Origin: Myxococcales bacterium FL481
GTDB lineage: Bacteria; Myxococcota_A; Polyangia; Nannocystales; Nannocystaceae
Assembly (NCBI GenBank): GCA_006508105.1
Contig: QKPP01000105.1
Location: 1 to 64,000 of the forward strand
Length of the DNA: 64,000 bases
Direction: 5' to 3'
How positions within the stretch are numbered: position 1 is the stretch's first letter; every line of letters starts with the position of its first letter. Below are positions 38,924-48,055 of this stretch, one piece after another. The position numbers and the translations under genes were made by a program. The notes under the pieces are model-generated. The model did no database searches, had not been told where the DNA came from, and saw nothing but the letters and a program-made list of their open reading frames with translations.

Positions 38924-39748
38924 ATGATCACGGTAATGACCAATGTCACCTCGTTGGTGGCGCAACAAAACCTCAACAAGAACAATCACAAACTCACCGA
39001 TTCTCTCTCGCGCTTGTCTTCTGGACTTCGTGTGCGCTCCGCCGCAGACGATGCGGCCGGCCTCGCGATCTCTGAGGACTTTAAAGCCAAGATCCGCAGC
39101 CTAGGGCAAGCCAAGCGCAACGCCAACGATGGCGTCAGCCTGGCTCAGACCGCCGACGGATCCCTCAACGAGGTCGGTGCGCTGCTGATTCGCATGCGAG
39201 AGCTCGCCGTGCAAGCTCGCAACGGTACGGTCAATGACACGCAGCGCGGCTATCTCGACGACGAGTTTCAGGAGCTCAAAAGCGAGATCGACAGAATTGT
39301 CAACACGACCGAATTCAACGGCGTCAATCTGATCAACGGCGATCAGTCCGGTGGCATCGAGTTCCAAGTCGGTGTGGGAACCACCGCGAACGACCGCCTG
39401 ACGTTGTCCATCGCCACCACGTCTGCCGCGGCCTTGTCCATCGACAGCGCCACAATCGGCGGCGTCACTGCGGCCGACACGGCCATCGCTCGCCTCGACT
39501 CGGCGATCGAAGCGGTCTCGACCCGCCGGGCCGCGATCGGTGCCATGCAAAACCGCCTGACGGTCACCATCTCCAACATCGATACCTACTCAACCAATCT
39601 CGACGCCGCGAAGTCTCGCATCATCGACGTCGACGTCGCGGCCGAGACCTCGCGACTGACTCGTCAACAGGTATTGGTCCAAGCGGGTACGGCGATGCTG
39701 GCTCAGGCCAACCAAAGCCCGCAGGTGGCCTTGTCCCTGCTTCGGTAG
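38924..39748 (+). CDS. fliC: Flagellin 2
   Basis: Flagellin N/C termini; closely resembles flagellin 3. Confidence 0.97.
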   Translation: MITVMTNVTSLVAQQNLNKNNHKLTDSLSRLSSGLRVRSAADDAAGLAISEDFKAKIRSLGQAKRNANDGVSLAQTADGSLNEVGALLIRMRELAVQARNGTVNDTQRGYLDDEFQELKSEIDRIVNTTEFNGVNLINGDQSGGIEFQVGVGTTANDRLTLSIATTSAAALSIDSATIGGVTAADTAIARLDSAIEAVSTRRAAIGAMQNRLTVTISNIDTYSTNLDAAKSRIIDVDVAAETSRLTRQQVLVQAGTAMLAQANQSPQVALSLLR

Positions 39749-39772
39749 TTCCAGGTAACCCCCGCCGAGTCG

Positions 39773-39791
39773 CCCCGCCCTCGCGGCGGGG
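39773..39791 (+). terminator. Putative terminator after flagellin 2
   Basis: CCCCGCC-ctcgc-GGCGGGG. Confidence 0.55.
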
Positions 39792-39864
39792 TGAGCTCTC
39801 CTCATTTGTTTCCCCCCATCGGTTGACCCGGTGCCGTTCGCGACGAGGTCCTATGCAACACAAG

Positions 39865-39887
39865 TTCGGGGCAATTCTGCCCCCGAA
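39865..39887 (+). promoter_or_regulatory. Distal leader hairpin upstream of flagellin 3
   Basis: TTCGGGGCA-attc-TGCCCC(C)GAA with a one-nucleotide bulge. Confidence 0.4.
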
Positions 39888-39926
39888 GCCCGAGCCGGCT
39901 CAGGCTCATTGGGGCACGACGCCCCC

Positions 39927-39944
39927 GTCTCGCACACGCGAGAC
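39927..39944 (+). promoter_or_regulatory. Proximal leader hairpin of flagellin 3
   Basis: GTCTCGC-acac-GCGAGAC, 10 nt before TAAGGAAA. Confidence 0.5.
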
Positions 39945-39972
39945 GCTCTCCATGTAAGGAAAAACAACAACA

Positions 39973-40800
39973 ATGGCAATCAACATTAATACCAACGTCA
40001 CATCGCTCTTCGCCCAAAAAGCCCTCAATGGTTCGACCATGGGGTTGGCGGATAGCATGTCTCGCCTGTCTTCAGGTTTGCGAGTCAGAAGTGCGGCCGA
40101 TGACGCCGCCGGACTGGCCGTTTCTGAGGACTTCAAGGCGAAAATCCGCAGTTTGAACCAAGCGAACCGGAACGCGAACGACGGCGTCTCCCTCGCTCAA
40201 ACCGCGGATGGCGCGTTGTCGGAGATCGGCAACATGCTGGGCCGTATGCGCGAGCTGGCCACTCAGTCGCGCAACGGTACGCTGAACGATACTCAGCGTG
40301 GCTTCCTCGACGATGAGTTCCAGGAACTCAAAAGCGAGATCGACCGCATCGTTGAAACGACGGAGTTCAACGGGGTCGCCTTGATCGATGGCACTCAAGC
40401 CGCAGGCATTGAGTTCCAAGTGGGGGTGGGAACCAGTTCCAACGATCGCTTGACGTTGTCGATCGCGGACAGTGACCCCACCGCTTTGTCGATCAGCTCT
40501 TCGACGATTAGCGCCACGGCCGGAGCCAGCGCGGCGCTCACTGCATTGGATACCGCTATCGAGGAGGTCTCGACCCGGCGGGCGGCGATCGGCGCCATGC
40601 AGAACCGGCTCGCGGTCACGATGTCGAATCTCGACACGTACGCCGCGAACCTCTCCGCTGCGAACTCTCGCATCGTCGATGTCGACGTCGCATCGGAAAC
40701 GGCCCGCCTCACGCGCCAGCAGATCCTGGTGCAAGCGGGTGCGTCGATGTTGGCGCAAGCCAACCAAGGCCCGCAGATCGCCTTGTCGCTGTTGCGATAG
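39973..40800 (+). CDS. fliC: Flagellin 3
   Basis: MAININTNVTSLFAQKALNGSTMGLADSMSRLSSGLRVRSAADDAAGLAVSEDFK. Confidence 0.97.
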   Translation: MAININTNVTSLFAQKALNGSTMGLADSMSRLSSGLRVRSAADDAAGLAVSEDFKAKIRSLNQANRNANDGVSLAQTADGALSEIGNMLGRMRELATQSRNGTLNDTQRGFLDDEFQELKSEIDRIVETTEFNGVALIDGTQAAGIEFQVGVGTSSNDRLTLSIADSDPTALSISSSTISATAGASAALTALDTAIEEVSTRRAAIGAMQNRLAVTMSNLDTYAANLSAANSRIVDVDVASETARLTRQQILVQAGASMLAQANQGPQIALSLLR

Positions 40801-40817
40801 TCGAGTCCTGCGCTCGG

Positions 40818-40883
40818 CCCGGTCGTTGTCGTTTGACGACCGGGTCGGTCACGGCGGCCCACTTTCGGGTGGGCCACCGTGAC
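40818..40883 (+). terminator. Tandem hairpins after flagellin 3
   Basis: CCCGGTCGT-N9-ACGACCGGG (40818-40844) and GTCACGGCGGCCCAC-N6-GTGGGCCACCGTGAC (40848-40883, one mismatch). Confidence 0.7.
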
Positions 40884-41029
40884 CTTCATCCTGACCTTCG
40901 CCTATGTCCCCCCACTTCACCCCACCGAGATCCAGCCCTCTCGCGACGTATTTGGGCCACCGTTTGGCCTCAAGGACGGCAGCGAGCCGCCGATGTCCCT
41001 AGCCGGGGACCGCCCCGAGTATCATCGTC

Positions 41030-42361
41030 ATGCCCGCCGTACAGTTCTCAGGCCTCGCTAGCGGCCTCAACACCACCGAGATCATCGGCGCCATTATGGG
41101 CGCTGAGCGTATCCCGGTGATGCGCATTGAGAACGAGAACCGCGAGCTTCGTTCTCAAGTCAAAATCCTCGATGAGCTGACCGGGGCTTTGAGCAATCTC
41201 AGCGGCAAGTCCGAAGCCCTGGGCACGCTCGGAGACTTTCTCTCTTACAAAGGCTCGATCACCGACAGCGAGAAGGCCACGGTGACCGCCGGCGGGGAAG
41301 CGGTACCGGGGACCTACAGTCTCAATATCACGCAGCTGGCCGCGGCTCAACGCACCTATTCCACCACGTTCTCGGATGAGACCGCCTCGCTCACGAGCAG
41401 CGACACCACGCTGACTATCTCGATGAACGGCGAAGACACGGAGGTCGAAGTGGAGGCCGGGACCTCACTCAACGACCTCGTGGGACTGATCAACGGATCT
41501 GGAGCCAACGTGACCGCCGGTCTGATGTACGACGGCTCTGACTACCGTTTGCAGGTGGTCGGCAACGAAACCGGCGCAGACAACGCGATCACCTTCGACG
41601 ACGGCGACATGACCCTCGACTTGTCGAACACGGTGCAAGCGGCCGTCGACGCCCAGTTCGATCTAGACGGAATCGACATCACCAGTGCAACCAACACGGT
41701 CACCGATGCCCTCGCCGGGGTGGCCTTGGAGCTCAAAGAAGTCACCACCAGCGAAGAAACCATCCGCATCGAACCGGATCCGGAGTTGGTCAAGACCAAG
41801 GTGACGGAGTTCGTAGACGCGTACAACGAGGTCATCAATATCATCCGCTCTCAGCAAGGCGAGGGCAAAGGCGGCGACACCCTCAACGGCGATTCTTCAC
41901 TTCGCACCGTTGAACAGCAGCTGCAAAGTCTGGTCACCAGCCCTGTCAACGACTTGACCGACTCGAACGGCGACCAACTAGCGCTGGGCCGGTTGGGTAT
42001 CGAGACCCAACGCGACGGGACTTTGCTCGTCAGCGACACAGATTTGAGCAGCTTCTTGGCCGAGGACTTTCGCCTCGCGGCAACAATCTTCGTGGGCGAG
42101 CCCGAAAACGAGGTCGATGGCCTGGCGGCACAGCTCGACGACCTGATCGACGGCTACACGCAATCCTCAGACGGTCTGCTCTCCATCCGGAAAGACGGTA
42201 TCAACTCGCGGATCGATTCCAATCAGGACCGCATCGCCACCCAAGAGGCCTATCTCGAGCGCTTCGAGGCCAATCTTCGCAACCAGTACACGCAGCTCGA
42301 GAGCACCATGAGTGCGTTGCAGAGCCAACAGCAATACCTGGCACGTTTTCTGCTCGGATAA
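41030..42361 (+). CDS. fliD: Flagellar hook-associated protein 2 / cap FliD
   Basis: FSGLASGLNTTEIIGAIMGAERIPVMRIENENRELRSQVK; C-terminal LRNQYTQLESTMSALQSQQQYLARFLLG. Confidence 0.95.
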   Translation: MPAVQFSGLASGLNTTEIIGAIMGAERIPVMRIENENRELRSQVKILDELTGALSNLSGKSEALGTLGDFLSYKGSITDSEKATVTAGGEAVPGTYSLNITQLAAAQRTYSTTFSDETASLTSSDTTLTISMNGEDTEVEVEAGTSLNDLVGLINGSGANVTAGLMYDGSDYRLQVVGNETGADNAITFDDGDMTLDLSNTVQAAVDAQFDLDGIDITSATNTVTDALAGVALELKEVTTSEETIRIEPDPELVKTKVTEFVDAYNEVINIIRSQQGEGKGGDTLNGDSSLRTVEQQLQSLVTSPVNDLTDSNGDQLALGRLGIETQRDGTLLVSDTDLSSFLAEDFRLAATIFVGEPENEVDGLAAQLDDLIDGYTQSSDGLLSIRKDGINSRIDSNQDRIATQEAYLERFEANLRNQYTQLESTMSALQSQQQYLARFLLG

Positions 42362-42370
42362 TCACCGTCC

Positions 42371-42763
42371 ATGTCTCAGCTAGCCACGGCGCGCCGCTAC
42401 CAGGCGGTCCAAATCGAGTCGGCGAGCCCCGGCCAGATCCTCATCGCGTTGTACGACGGCTGCATTCGCTTTTGTCGTGCCGCCCAAAGCCACATCAAAG
42501 CGGGGGACGTCGCGGAGAAGGGTCGCATGATCTCCAAGGCCGTTGCCATCATTGGCGAGCTGCGCAGCACCTTGGACCACTCCGTCGCACCTGAACTGTG
42601 TGACTCCCTCGAGCGCTTGTACCTGTTCTTTCAAGAACAGCTGAGTATGGCCAACATCAAGATGGACGCGTCCCTCATCGACCCCGTCATCAAGCTGATG
42701 TCCGACCTGCGGGAGGCCTGGAGCGAGGCCGTGAAGACCTCCGAACAGGAGCAAAAACGATGA
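42371..42763 (+). CDS. fliS: Flagellin chaperone FliS
   Basis: RRYQAVQIESASPGQILIALYDGCIRFCRAAQSHI. Confidence 0.95.
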   Translation: MSQLATARRYQAVQIESASPGQILIALYDGCIRFCRAAQSHIKAGDVAEKGRMISKAVAIIGELRSTLDHSVAPELCDSLERLYLFFQEQLSMANIKMDASLIDPVIKLMSDLREAWSEAVKTSEQEQKR

Positions 42764-43077
42764 CCCGCAGCGACGTACTCGCTCAGATCCGCGATCGTAC
42801 GGCCCGCGTGGTGACGGATCTACGCACGGGTTCCGCGACGCTCGACGACCTGGTCGAACTGGTCCGAGAGCGTCAACAACTCGTCGAGTTTCTCGCCGAG
42901 ACCGACGAAGCACTGACGCCCGGTGTCCGTGAGCTGGCGGCCGAGATCGGCCAGCTCGATCGCTACGTACAACATTGGTGCAGCGAGTCCCAAGCCGACA
43001 TCGCCGCCCGCCTGGTCCGGCGCCGCCCTCGTCCGACCGCTGCCCCCGCCGCTCGCATCATCCACGAGAGCGCCTAA
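42760..43077 (+). CDS. Putative FliT-like chaperone
   Basis: 105-aa helical protein directly after and overlapping fliS; no strong family motif. Confidence 0.45.
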   Translation: MTRSDVLAQIRDRTARVVTDLRTGSATLDDLVELVRERQQLVEFLAETDEALTPGVRELAAEIGQLDRYVQHWCSESQADIAARLVRRRPRPTAAPAARIIHESA

Positions 43078-43102
43078 CCACTCGCGAACGAAAGTACCTC
43101 AC

Positions 43103-43738
43103 ATGTCGCAGGAACACCCCGATCACACTGTCGTCACCCAGTTGCTACCGCCTTTGGACCGCGAGTGGGTCACTACAGATGCCGCGAACGACGCTCCTCT
43201 GCCCGGCACCGACGCGTCTTGGGTCCACGATGTCAACCGTCTGGTCAGCGGCGTGGTCCACCAGCTCTCGCGCCGCTTGATCGAGCACCGAGTGTTGCTC
43301 GAGCTCGACTTGTGCCCCGGCGCGCCGTCGGTCTCTGGCGACCCGCAGCAGCTGGCTTTCGTGCTCGAGGGTATCTTGGCGGCCGAGATGGAGAGCGTCG
43401 CCGACGTTGAGCGCGGCGTGATTCGCATCAAGACCTCGGTCAGCCCCGACGCGGTGAAAATCAGCGTGCTCGGCAACTCGCTGCCGCTGCTGCGATTCAT
43501 CCGCGCGGTGGCCGAGGACGAGTCCGGCCTCGGCGACATGGATCCCACCGTCGCTCACTGCCGTCGGGTCCTCGAAGAGCTGGGCGGCTGGATCGAGTTG
43601 CGGGACGAGCGTGGGTTTGTTGGGTTCGAGTTGAACATCCCGGCCCTGCCACTGTGCAACCCCACCAGCGTGGTTCCATTTCGCCTCCACTCCACGCGCG
43701 CCCGATCGTTTGAGCCCGCTTTGTGCATGGCGGGGTAG
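43103..43738 (+). CDS. Degenerate histidine-kinase-like ATPase domain protein
   Basis: LVSGVVHQLSRRLIEHRVLLELDLCPGAPSVSGDPQQLAFVLEGILAAEMESV...LEELGGWIELRDERGFVGFELNIP resembles HATPase_c layout; canonical N-box Asn not seen. Confidence 0.55.
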   Translation: MSQEHPDHTVVTQLLPPLDREWVTTDAANDAPLPGTDASWVHDVNRLVSGVVHQLSRRLIEHRVLLELDLCPGAPSVSGDPQQLAFVLEGILAAEMESVADVERGVIRIKTSVSPDAVKISVLGNSLPLLRFIRAVAEDESGLGDMDPTVAHCRRVLEELGGWIELRDERGFVGFELNIPALPLCNPTSVVPFRLHSTRARSFEPALCMAG

Positions 43739-43739
43739 C

Positions 43740-44141
43740 ATGTCACAAGAAGCCCTCGCCATTGCCCGCTCGGCGTCCGAGACCGCGGCCCAGTTCGCCG
43801 AGCTGCTCGCCACGCGCTACGGCGACATCGCCAACGCGTTGCGCAATGGTGACGACGCACCGGCCCTCGATGCCCTCGGTGCAAGCACCGACGAGGTGGA
43901 ACAGTTTCTCATCTTCCTCATCTTCGCCGCCGATCTCGTCCAGCGAAATGACGCGGAGTTCGCCCAGACGCTGCGCGGCTATCACCGCCGCCTCATGACC
44001 ATCTTTGAAACGCTCGGACCGGCGCTCAAGGACATGGACCTCGTCGAAGTCGCCGATACCCTCGAGCACGATGTGGTCACGTCGCTCAACGAGTACCGAG
44101 AACTCGACGACGGGGTCCAAGGCGCCCTCAAAGCCGCCTAA
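43740..44141 (+). CDS. Small alpha-helical acidic protein, unknown function
   Basis: 133-aa ORF between pseudokinase-like and REC-GGDEF genes. Confidence 0.6.
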   Translation: MSQEALAIARSASETAAQFAELLATRYGDIANALRNGDDAPALDALGASTDEVEQFLIFLIFAADLVQRNDAEFAQTLRGYHRRLMTIFETLGPALKDMDLVEVADTLEHDVVTSLNEYRELDDGVQGALKAA

Positions 44142-44150
44142 GCGGTCTGC

Positions 44151-45113
44151 ATGCGCGACGCGGACACGACCGGTGCGTGGGTTTTGGTCGTCGACGACGA
44201 CAAGACCAGCGCACGACACCTCGCGAGCGCGGTGTCGAGCTTCGGCCATCACGCGGAGGTTTCGCATTCTTGGACCGACGCGTTGGCTCGATTCGAACGC
44301 CGGCAGTTCGATTTGGTGTTGATGGACGCGGTCTTGCCGGGTGTCGACGGATTTCGCCTCACCCAGCTACTTCGCTCCCGCGCCCGGTCGTACGTACCCA
44401 TCCTCTTCGTCACCGGCTTGCACGAAACCCGAGCGAAAGCGCACGGGTACTCGGCGGGCGCCGATGACTTTTTGACCAAGCCAGTCGAGCCGGTTGAGCT
44501 GCAGGTGCGGATGACGGCGATGCTGCGGATCCGTCGCCTGACCGTCGATCTCGAGAGCAAGCGAGCCGCGCTCGAGCGAGCGGCGAACCTCGACGCGCTC
44601 ACGGGCATCGCCAACCGTCGCCAGCTCGGCCCGCGCTTACGCGACGAACTCGAACGGTGCGTCCGCTACGGCCACCCGCTGAGTGTCGCCCTGGCGGACA
44701 TCGATCACTTCAAGCAGGTCAACGATCGCTTCGGCCACCCGGTTGGCGACGAGGTGCTGCGTTGCTTCGGACGAACGTTGAGTACCCACGTGGGTGACCC
44801 CGACGCGGCGTTTCGCATGGGCGGCGAAGAGTTCGTCATCTTGTGCCCCGAGACCGACGTGCACGGCGCGGCCAGCCTGGCCGACCAGGTGCGTCGAGCG
44901 TTCGCAGCGGCCAGCAAAACGACGGCTGCCGGCCGCTGCAGCGTGTCCTTCGGGGTGTCGGGCAGTTGTGCGTTAGGATCGGAGGCGACACCCGATCGGC
45001 TGCTGGCCACCGCCGACGAGGCGATGTACACCGCGAAGCGGTCAGGCCGTGACTGCGTGCGTATCTACGGCGACGCGAACGCGTATCATCTGCCGACGGC
45101 GAAGGCGAGCTGA
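44151..45113 (+). CDS. Response regulator diguanylate cyclase (REC-GGDEF)
   Basis: VVDDDKTSARHLASAV, LVLMDAVLPGVDGFRL, FLTKPVEP; NLDALTGIANRR and MGGEEFVIL. Confidence 0.93.
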   Translation: MRDADTTGAWVLVVDDDKTSARHLASAVSSFGHHAEVSHSWTDALARFERRQFDLVLMDAVLPGVDGFRLTQLLRSRARSYVPILFVTGLHETRAKAHGYSAGADDFLTKPVEPVELQVRMTAMLRIRRLTVDLESKRAALERAANLDALTGIANRRQLGPRLRDELERCVRYGHPLSVALADIDHFKQVNDRFGHPVGDEVLRCFGRTLSTHVGDPDAAFRMGGEEFVILCPETDVHGAASLADQVRRAFAAASKTTAAGRCSVSFGVSGSCALGSEATPDRLLATADEAMYTAKRSGRDCVRIYGDANAYHLPTAKAS

Positions 45114-45130
45114 GGGCCCCGCGGCCTTCG

Positions 45131-46471
45131 CTAGCGGCCTCCGACACGCCCCCGCACTCGCGCGCTGCCTGTGTGGCGTACGTCGTCGTCGTTCGACGAC
45201 GCAACCACTTGCGGATCTCGACGGGTGGTCGCCACACCAAGGAGTCGCCACTCGTCCCGATCGACGTGCAGCCGATACACCGGATGCTCCGCCAGCCAAG
45301 CTTCGGCCCGCGCCGTGGCGTCTAGTCCCAGCAACACTCGCACCGCCCCCGCGCTCGTGCGAGCCCGCGTGGTTACGAGGACTCGAAACCCTTCCTCCAA
45401 GCGACGCAGGCAAAACCCCAGCCACCGACTCGGGTCCTCATCGCGCACGACGACGCAGCTCTCGGCGGGGTCCTCCGGAAGCGCTGGCGGTTTGGCGTCA
45501 CCGGCCTCGGCCTCCGCGCGATCAAGCCGCGCGCCGTCGCCAATCGAGACGCTGATGACCCGCACGCGCCGCACCAGTTCGGACACATGCCGGTCCGCGA
45601 CGAAGCACAGCGAACCCGCCGGTAGATCGAGCGCAGCGCCGGACCCATCACCCTCACGCCGCGACGGGTAGCGGGCGGCTCCCAGCGGCGGCGTATCGTC
45701 GAAGTCTCGGGGTTGCGGCGCCCCCTCGCTGCCTCGCGTCGCGTCGCCGGGGGTGTCCTCGTCAAGCGCATCCCGGACGCCAAATGTATCCGTCGCCGGC
45801 GGCACGGTGCTGTCTTGCAGCCCGCGATCGGCCACGGGCGGCCGAGCGAGCACGTGAATCAACGGCGAGCTCAACGACTCGCCGCTCCCCGTCGGGGCGG
45901 CGGGCGGTGATGGGGCCGGCGCGAGCTCCAGCCACCCCTCGTCGTCATGGCCCCCGGGACCGGTGTCCTCTGCGACCGACGGAGCCAGGTCGACCGGCGA
46001 TGCCGCGGTCGGTGGAACCTCATCGTCGCCCGCCACCCCGAAGCCCCCGGCGCCAGACGGTGCCGACGACCGGCTTGGGGCAGCTTCGGCGACCGGCTCC
46101 GACGGGGGCTCGACCGCGGTCGCCGCTGACATCATCTCGCCGCCACATGCCGCCGCCGCGGCCTCAACTTGCGCCGTTGCGAGGCTGGCCGTAACGGTCA
46201 CGGAATCCACGCTCGCGCGCGCCTCCAGCTGCCAGCGCCCACTCGGAACATCGATCACCCAGCGCGCCGGCTCCCCGAGGGCGAGCTCGGCTTGTTGGCT
46301 CGTGGGCAACGATGGGGTAATCGCGTCCAAAATCCGATCCGTCGGCAACGCTTCGCCGCGAGTTTGGGCATCGCCGGCTCCCAGCAGCAAAATCGGGCGA
46401 TCGCTGGCCAATCGCACCCGAACAAACCCCTCTCGCGCCGCGGTGACAAGTAGCTCGGTGAAGGGCACCAC
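45131..46471 (-). CDS. Hypothetical protein, N-terminus weakly reminiscent of the PilT/PilB N-domain, long disordered middle
   Basis: FVRVRLASDRPILLLGAGDAQTRGEALPTDRILDAITPSLPTSQQAELALGEPARWVIDVPSGRWQLEARAS; no Walker motif. Confidence 0.55.
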   Translation of the reverse strand: MVPFTELLVTAAREGFVRVRLASDRPILLLGAGDAQTRGEALPTDRILDAITPSLPTSQQAELALGEPARWVIDVPSGRWQLEARASVDSVTVTASLATAQVEAAAAACGGEMMSAATAVEPPSEPVAEAAPSRSSAPSGAGGFGVAGDDEVPPTAASPVDLAPSVAEDTGPGGHDDEGWLELAPAPSPPAAPTGSGESLSSPLIHVLARPPVADRGLQDSTVPPATDTFGVRDALDEDTPGDATRGSEGAPQPRDFDDTPPLGAARYPSRREGDGSGAALDLPAGSLCFVADRHVSELVRRVRVISVSIGDGARLDRAEAEAGDAKPPALPEDPAESCVVVRDEDPSRWLGFCLRRLEEGFRVLVTTRARTSAGAVRVLLGLDATARAEAWLAEHPVYRLHVDRDEWRLLGVATTRRDPQVVASSNDDDVRHTGSARVRGRVGGR

Positions 46472-46765
46472 CCGCGGATGCTAGCAGTATCGCGGTGGGT
46501 CGAGGAGTGGCGAACTCGGTTCGATCCCTACCCTCACCAGAGCGGCCTGACTCGGACCTCGCGCGCGTGGCTGCGCGAATCCCCCCCGGAACGGCGAAAC
46601 CGCTGTCGCGGCCCATCTGAGGCCAAACTCGACGTGGTTTTTTGCGTCGGGCCACACGAGACGTAACCCTCACTCGTCGACTACGCTGGGCCCGGCCGTC
46701 GGCTCCCCGCCGGCGGCCACTTTGCGGCACCCACACGCCCCTTCCTCGAACCACGGAGCACGACC

Positions 46766-48055
46766 ATGAGCGACACCGCGACACTAAAGATCGGAAACGA
46801 CACCTACACGCTGCCCACGATCGTTGGGACCGAGGGCGAACGAGCCATCGACGTCAAGCCCCTTCGTCGAGAAAGTGGGCATATCACCCTCGACCCAGGC
46901 TTCCTCAACACCGGGTCGTGCCGGAGCGAGATCACCTTCATCGACGGCGAACGCGGTGTGCTTCGGTATCGTGGGTACCCCATCGAGCAGCTGGCCGAGC
47001 AATCAAGCTTTCTTGAAGTGGCCTACCTACTGACCCAAGGCGCGCTCCCGTCCCCGAGCGCGCTGACGGAATGGGAGCAGCGGATCACCCGGCATACGCT
47101 CGTCCACGAGGACATGAAGCGCATGTACGAGGCGTTTCCGCCCAACGCCCACCCCATGGCGATCCTCTCGGCCGCCGTCTCGGCGCTATCGACGTTTTAC
47201 CAAGACGAAGTCGATCCACTCGACCCCGACCAGGTTCAGATCAACACCATCCGTTTGCTCGCCAAAGTCCCCACCATCGCCGCGTTTAGCCTCAAGCGCT
47301 CGCAGGGGCACCGCTACACCTACCCTGACAACGGCTTGTCGTACGCAGGGCGGCTGTTGAAGATGATGTTTGGCTACGGTACCGAGCCGTACGAGCTCGA
47401 CGAGGACCAGGAAAGCGCCCTCGACAAGCTCCTGATTTTGCACGCCGACCACGAGCAAAACTGTTCCACCACCACCGTGCGCATCGTGGGAAGCTCCAAG
47501 GCCAACCTCTACGCGTCGATCTCTTCGGGAATCTCCGCGCTGTGGGGCCCGCTGCACGGCGGGGCCAACCAAGCGGTCATCGAGATGCTGGAGACGATTC
47601 AAAACGACAGCGACGGTATCGACAAGTACGTCCGCTTGGCCCGCGACAAGAGCTCTGGGTTCCGCCTCATGGGGTTCGGCCACCGCGTGTACAAGAGCTA
47701 CGATCCACGCGCGAAGATCCTCAAAGGAGCTGCGGACAAGATCCTCGCTGGGCTAGGGCAAAAAGACCCGCTGCTCGACGTGGCGCGACGCCTCGAGGAA
47801 GTCGCACTCGAAGACAGCTACTTTCGCGAGAAAAACTTGTACCCGAACGTCGACTTCTACAGTGGCATCATCTACCGCGCGATGGGCATCCCGGTGAACA
47901 TGTTCACCGTCATGTTCGCGCTGGGTCGACTGCCCGGCTGGATCGCGCACTGGCGCGAAGGCAACGAGCAAGGGTTGCCAATCGGTCGTCCGCGCCAGAT
48001 CTACACCGGCTCCGGCGAACGGCCCTACGTTCCCGTGGGTCAGCGCGAAGAGTAG
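46766..48055 (+). CDS. gltA: Citrate synthase
   Basis: RGYPIEQLAEQSSFLEVAYLL; GPLHGGANQAVIEML; RLMGFGHRVYKSYDPRA. Confidence 0.98.
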   Translation: MSDTATLKIGNDTYTLPTIVGTEGERAIDVKPLRRESGHITLDPGFLNTGSCRSEITFIDGERGVLRYRGYPIEQLAEQSSFLEVAYLLTQGALPSPSALTEWEQRITRHTLVHEDMKRMYEAFPPNAHPMAILSAAVSALSTFYQDEVDPLDPDQVQINTIRLLAKVPTIAAFSLKRSQGHRYTYPDNGLSYAGRLLKMMFGYGTEPYELDEDQESALDKLLILHADHEQNCSTTTVRIVGSSKANLYASISSGISALWGPLHGGANQAVIEMLETIQNDSDGIDKYVRLARDKSSGFRLMGFGHRVYKSYDPRAKILKGAADKILAGLGQKDPLLDVARRLEEVALEDSYFREKNLYPNVDFYSGIIYRAMGIPVNMFTVMFALGRLPGWIAHWREGNEQGLPIGRPRQIYTGSGERPYVPVGQREE

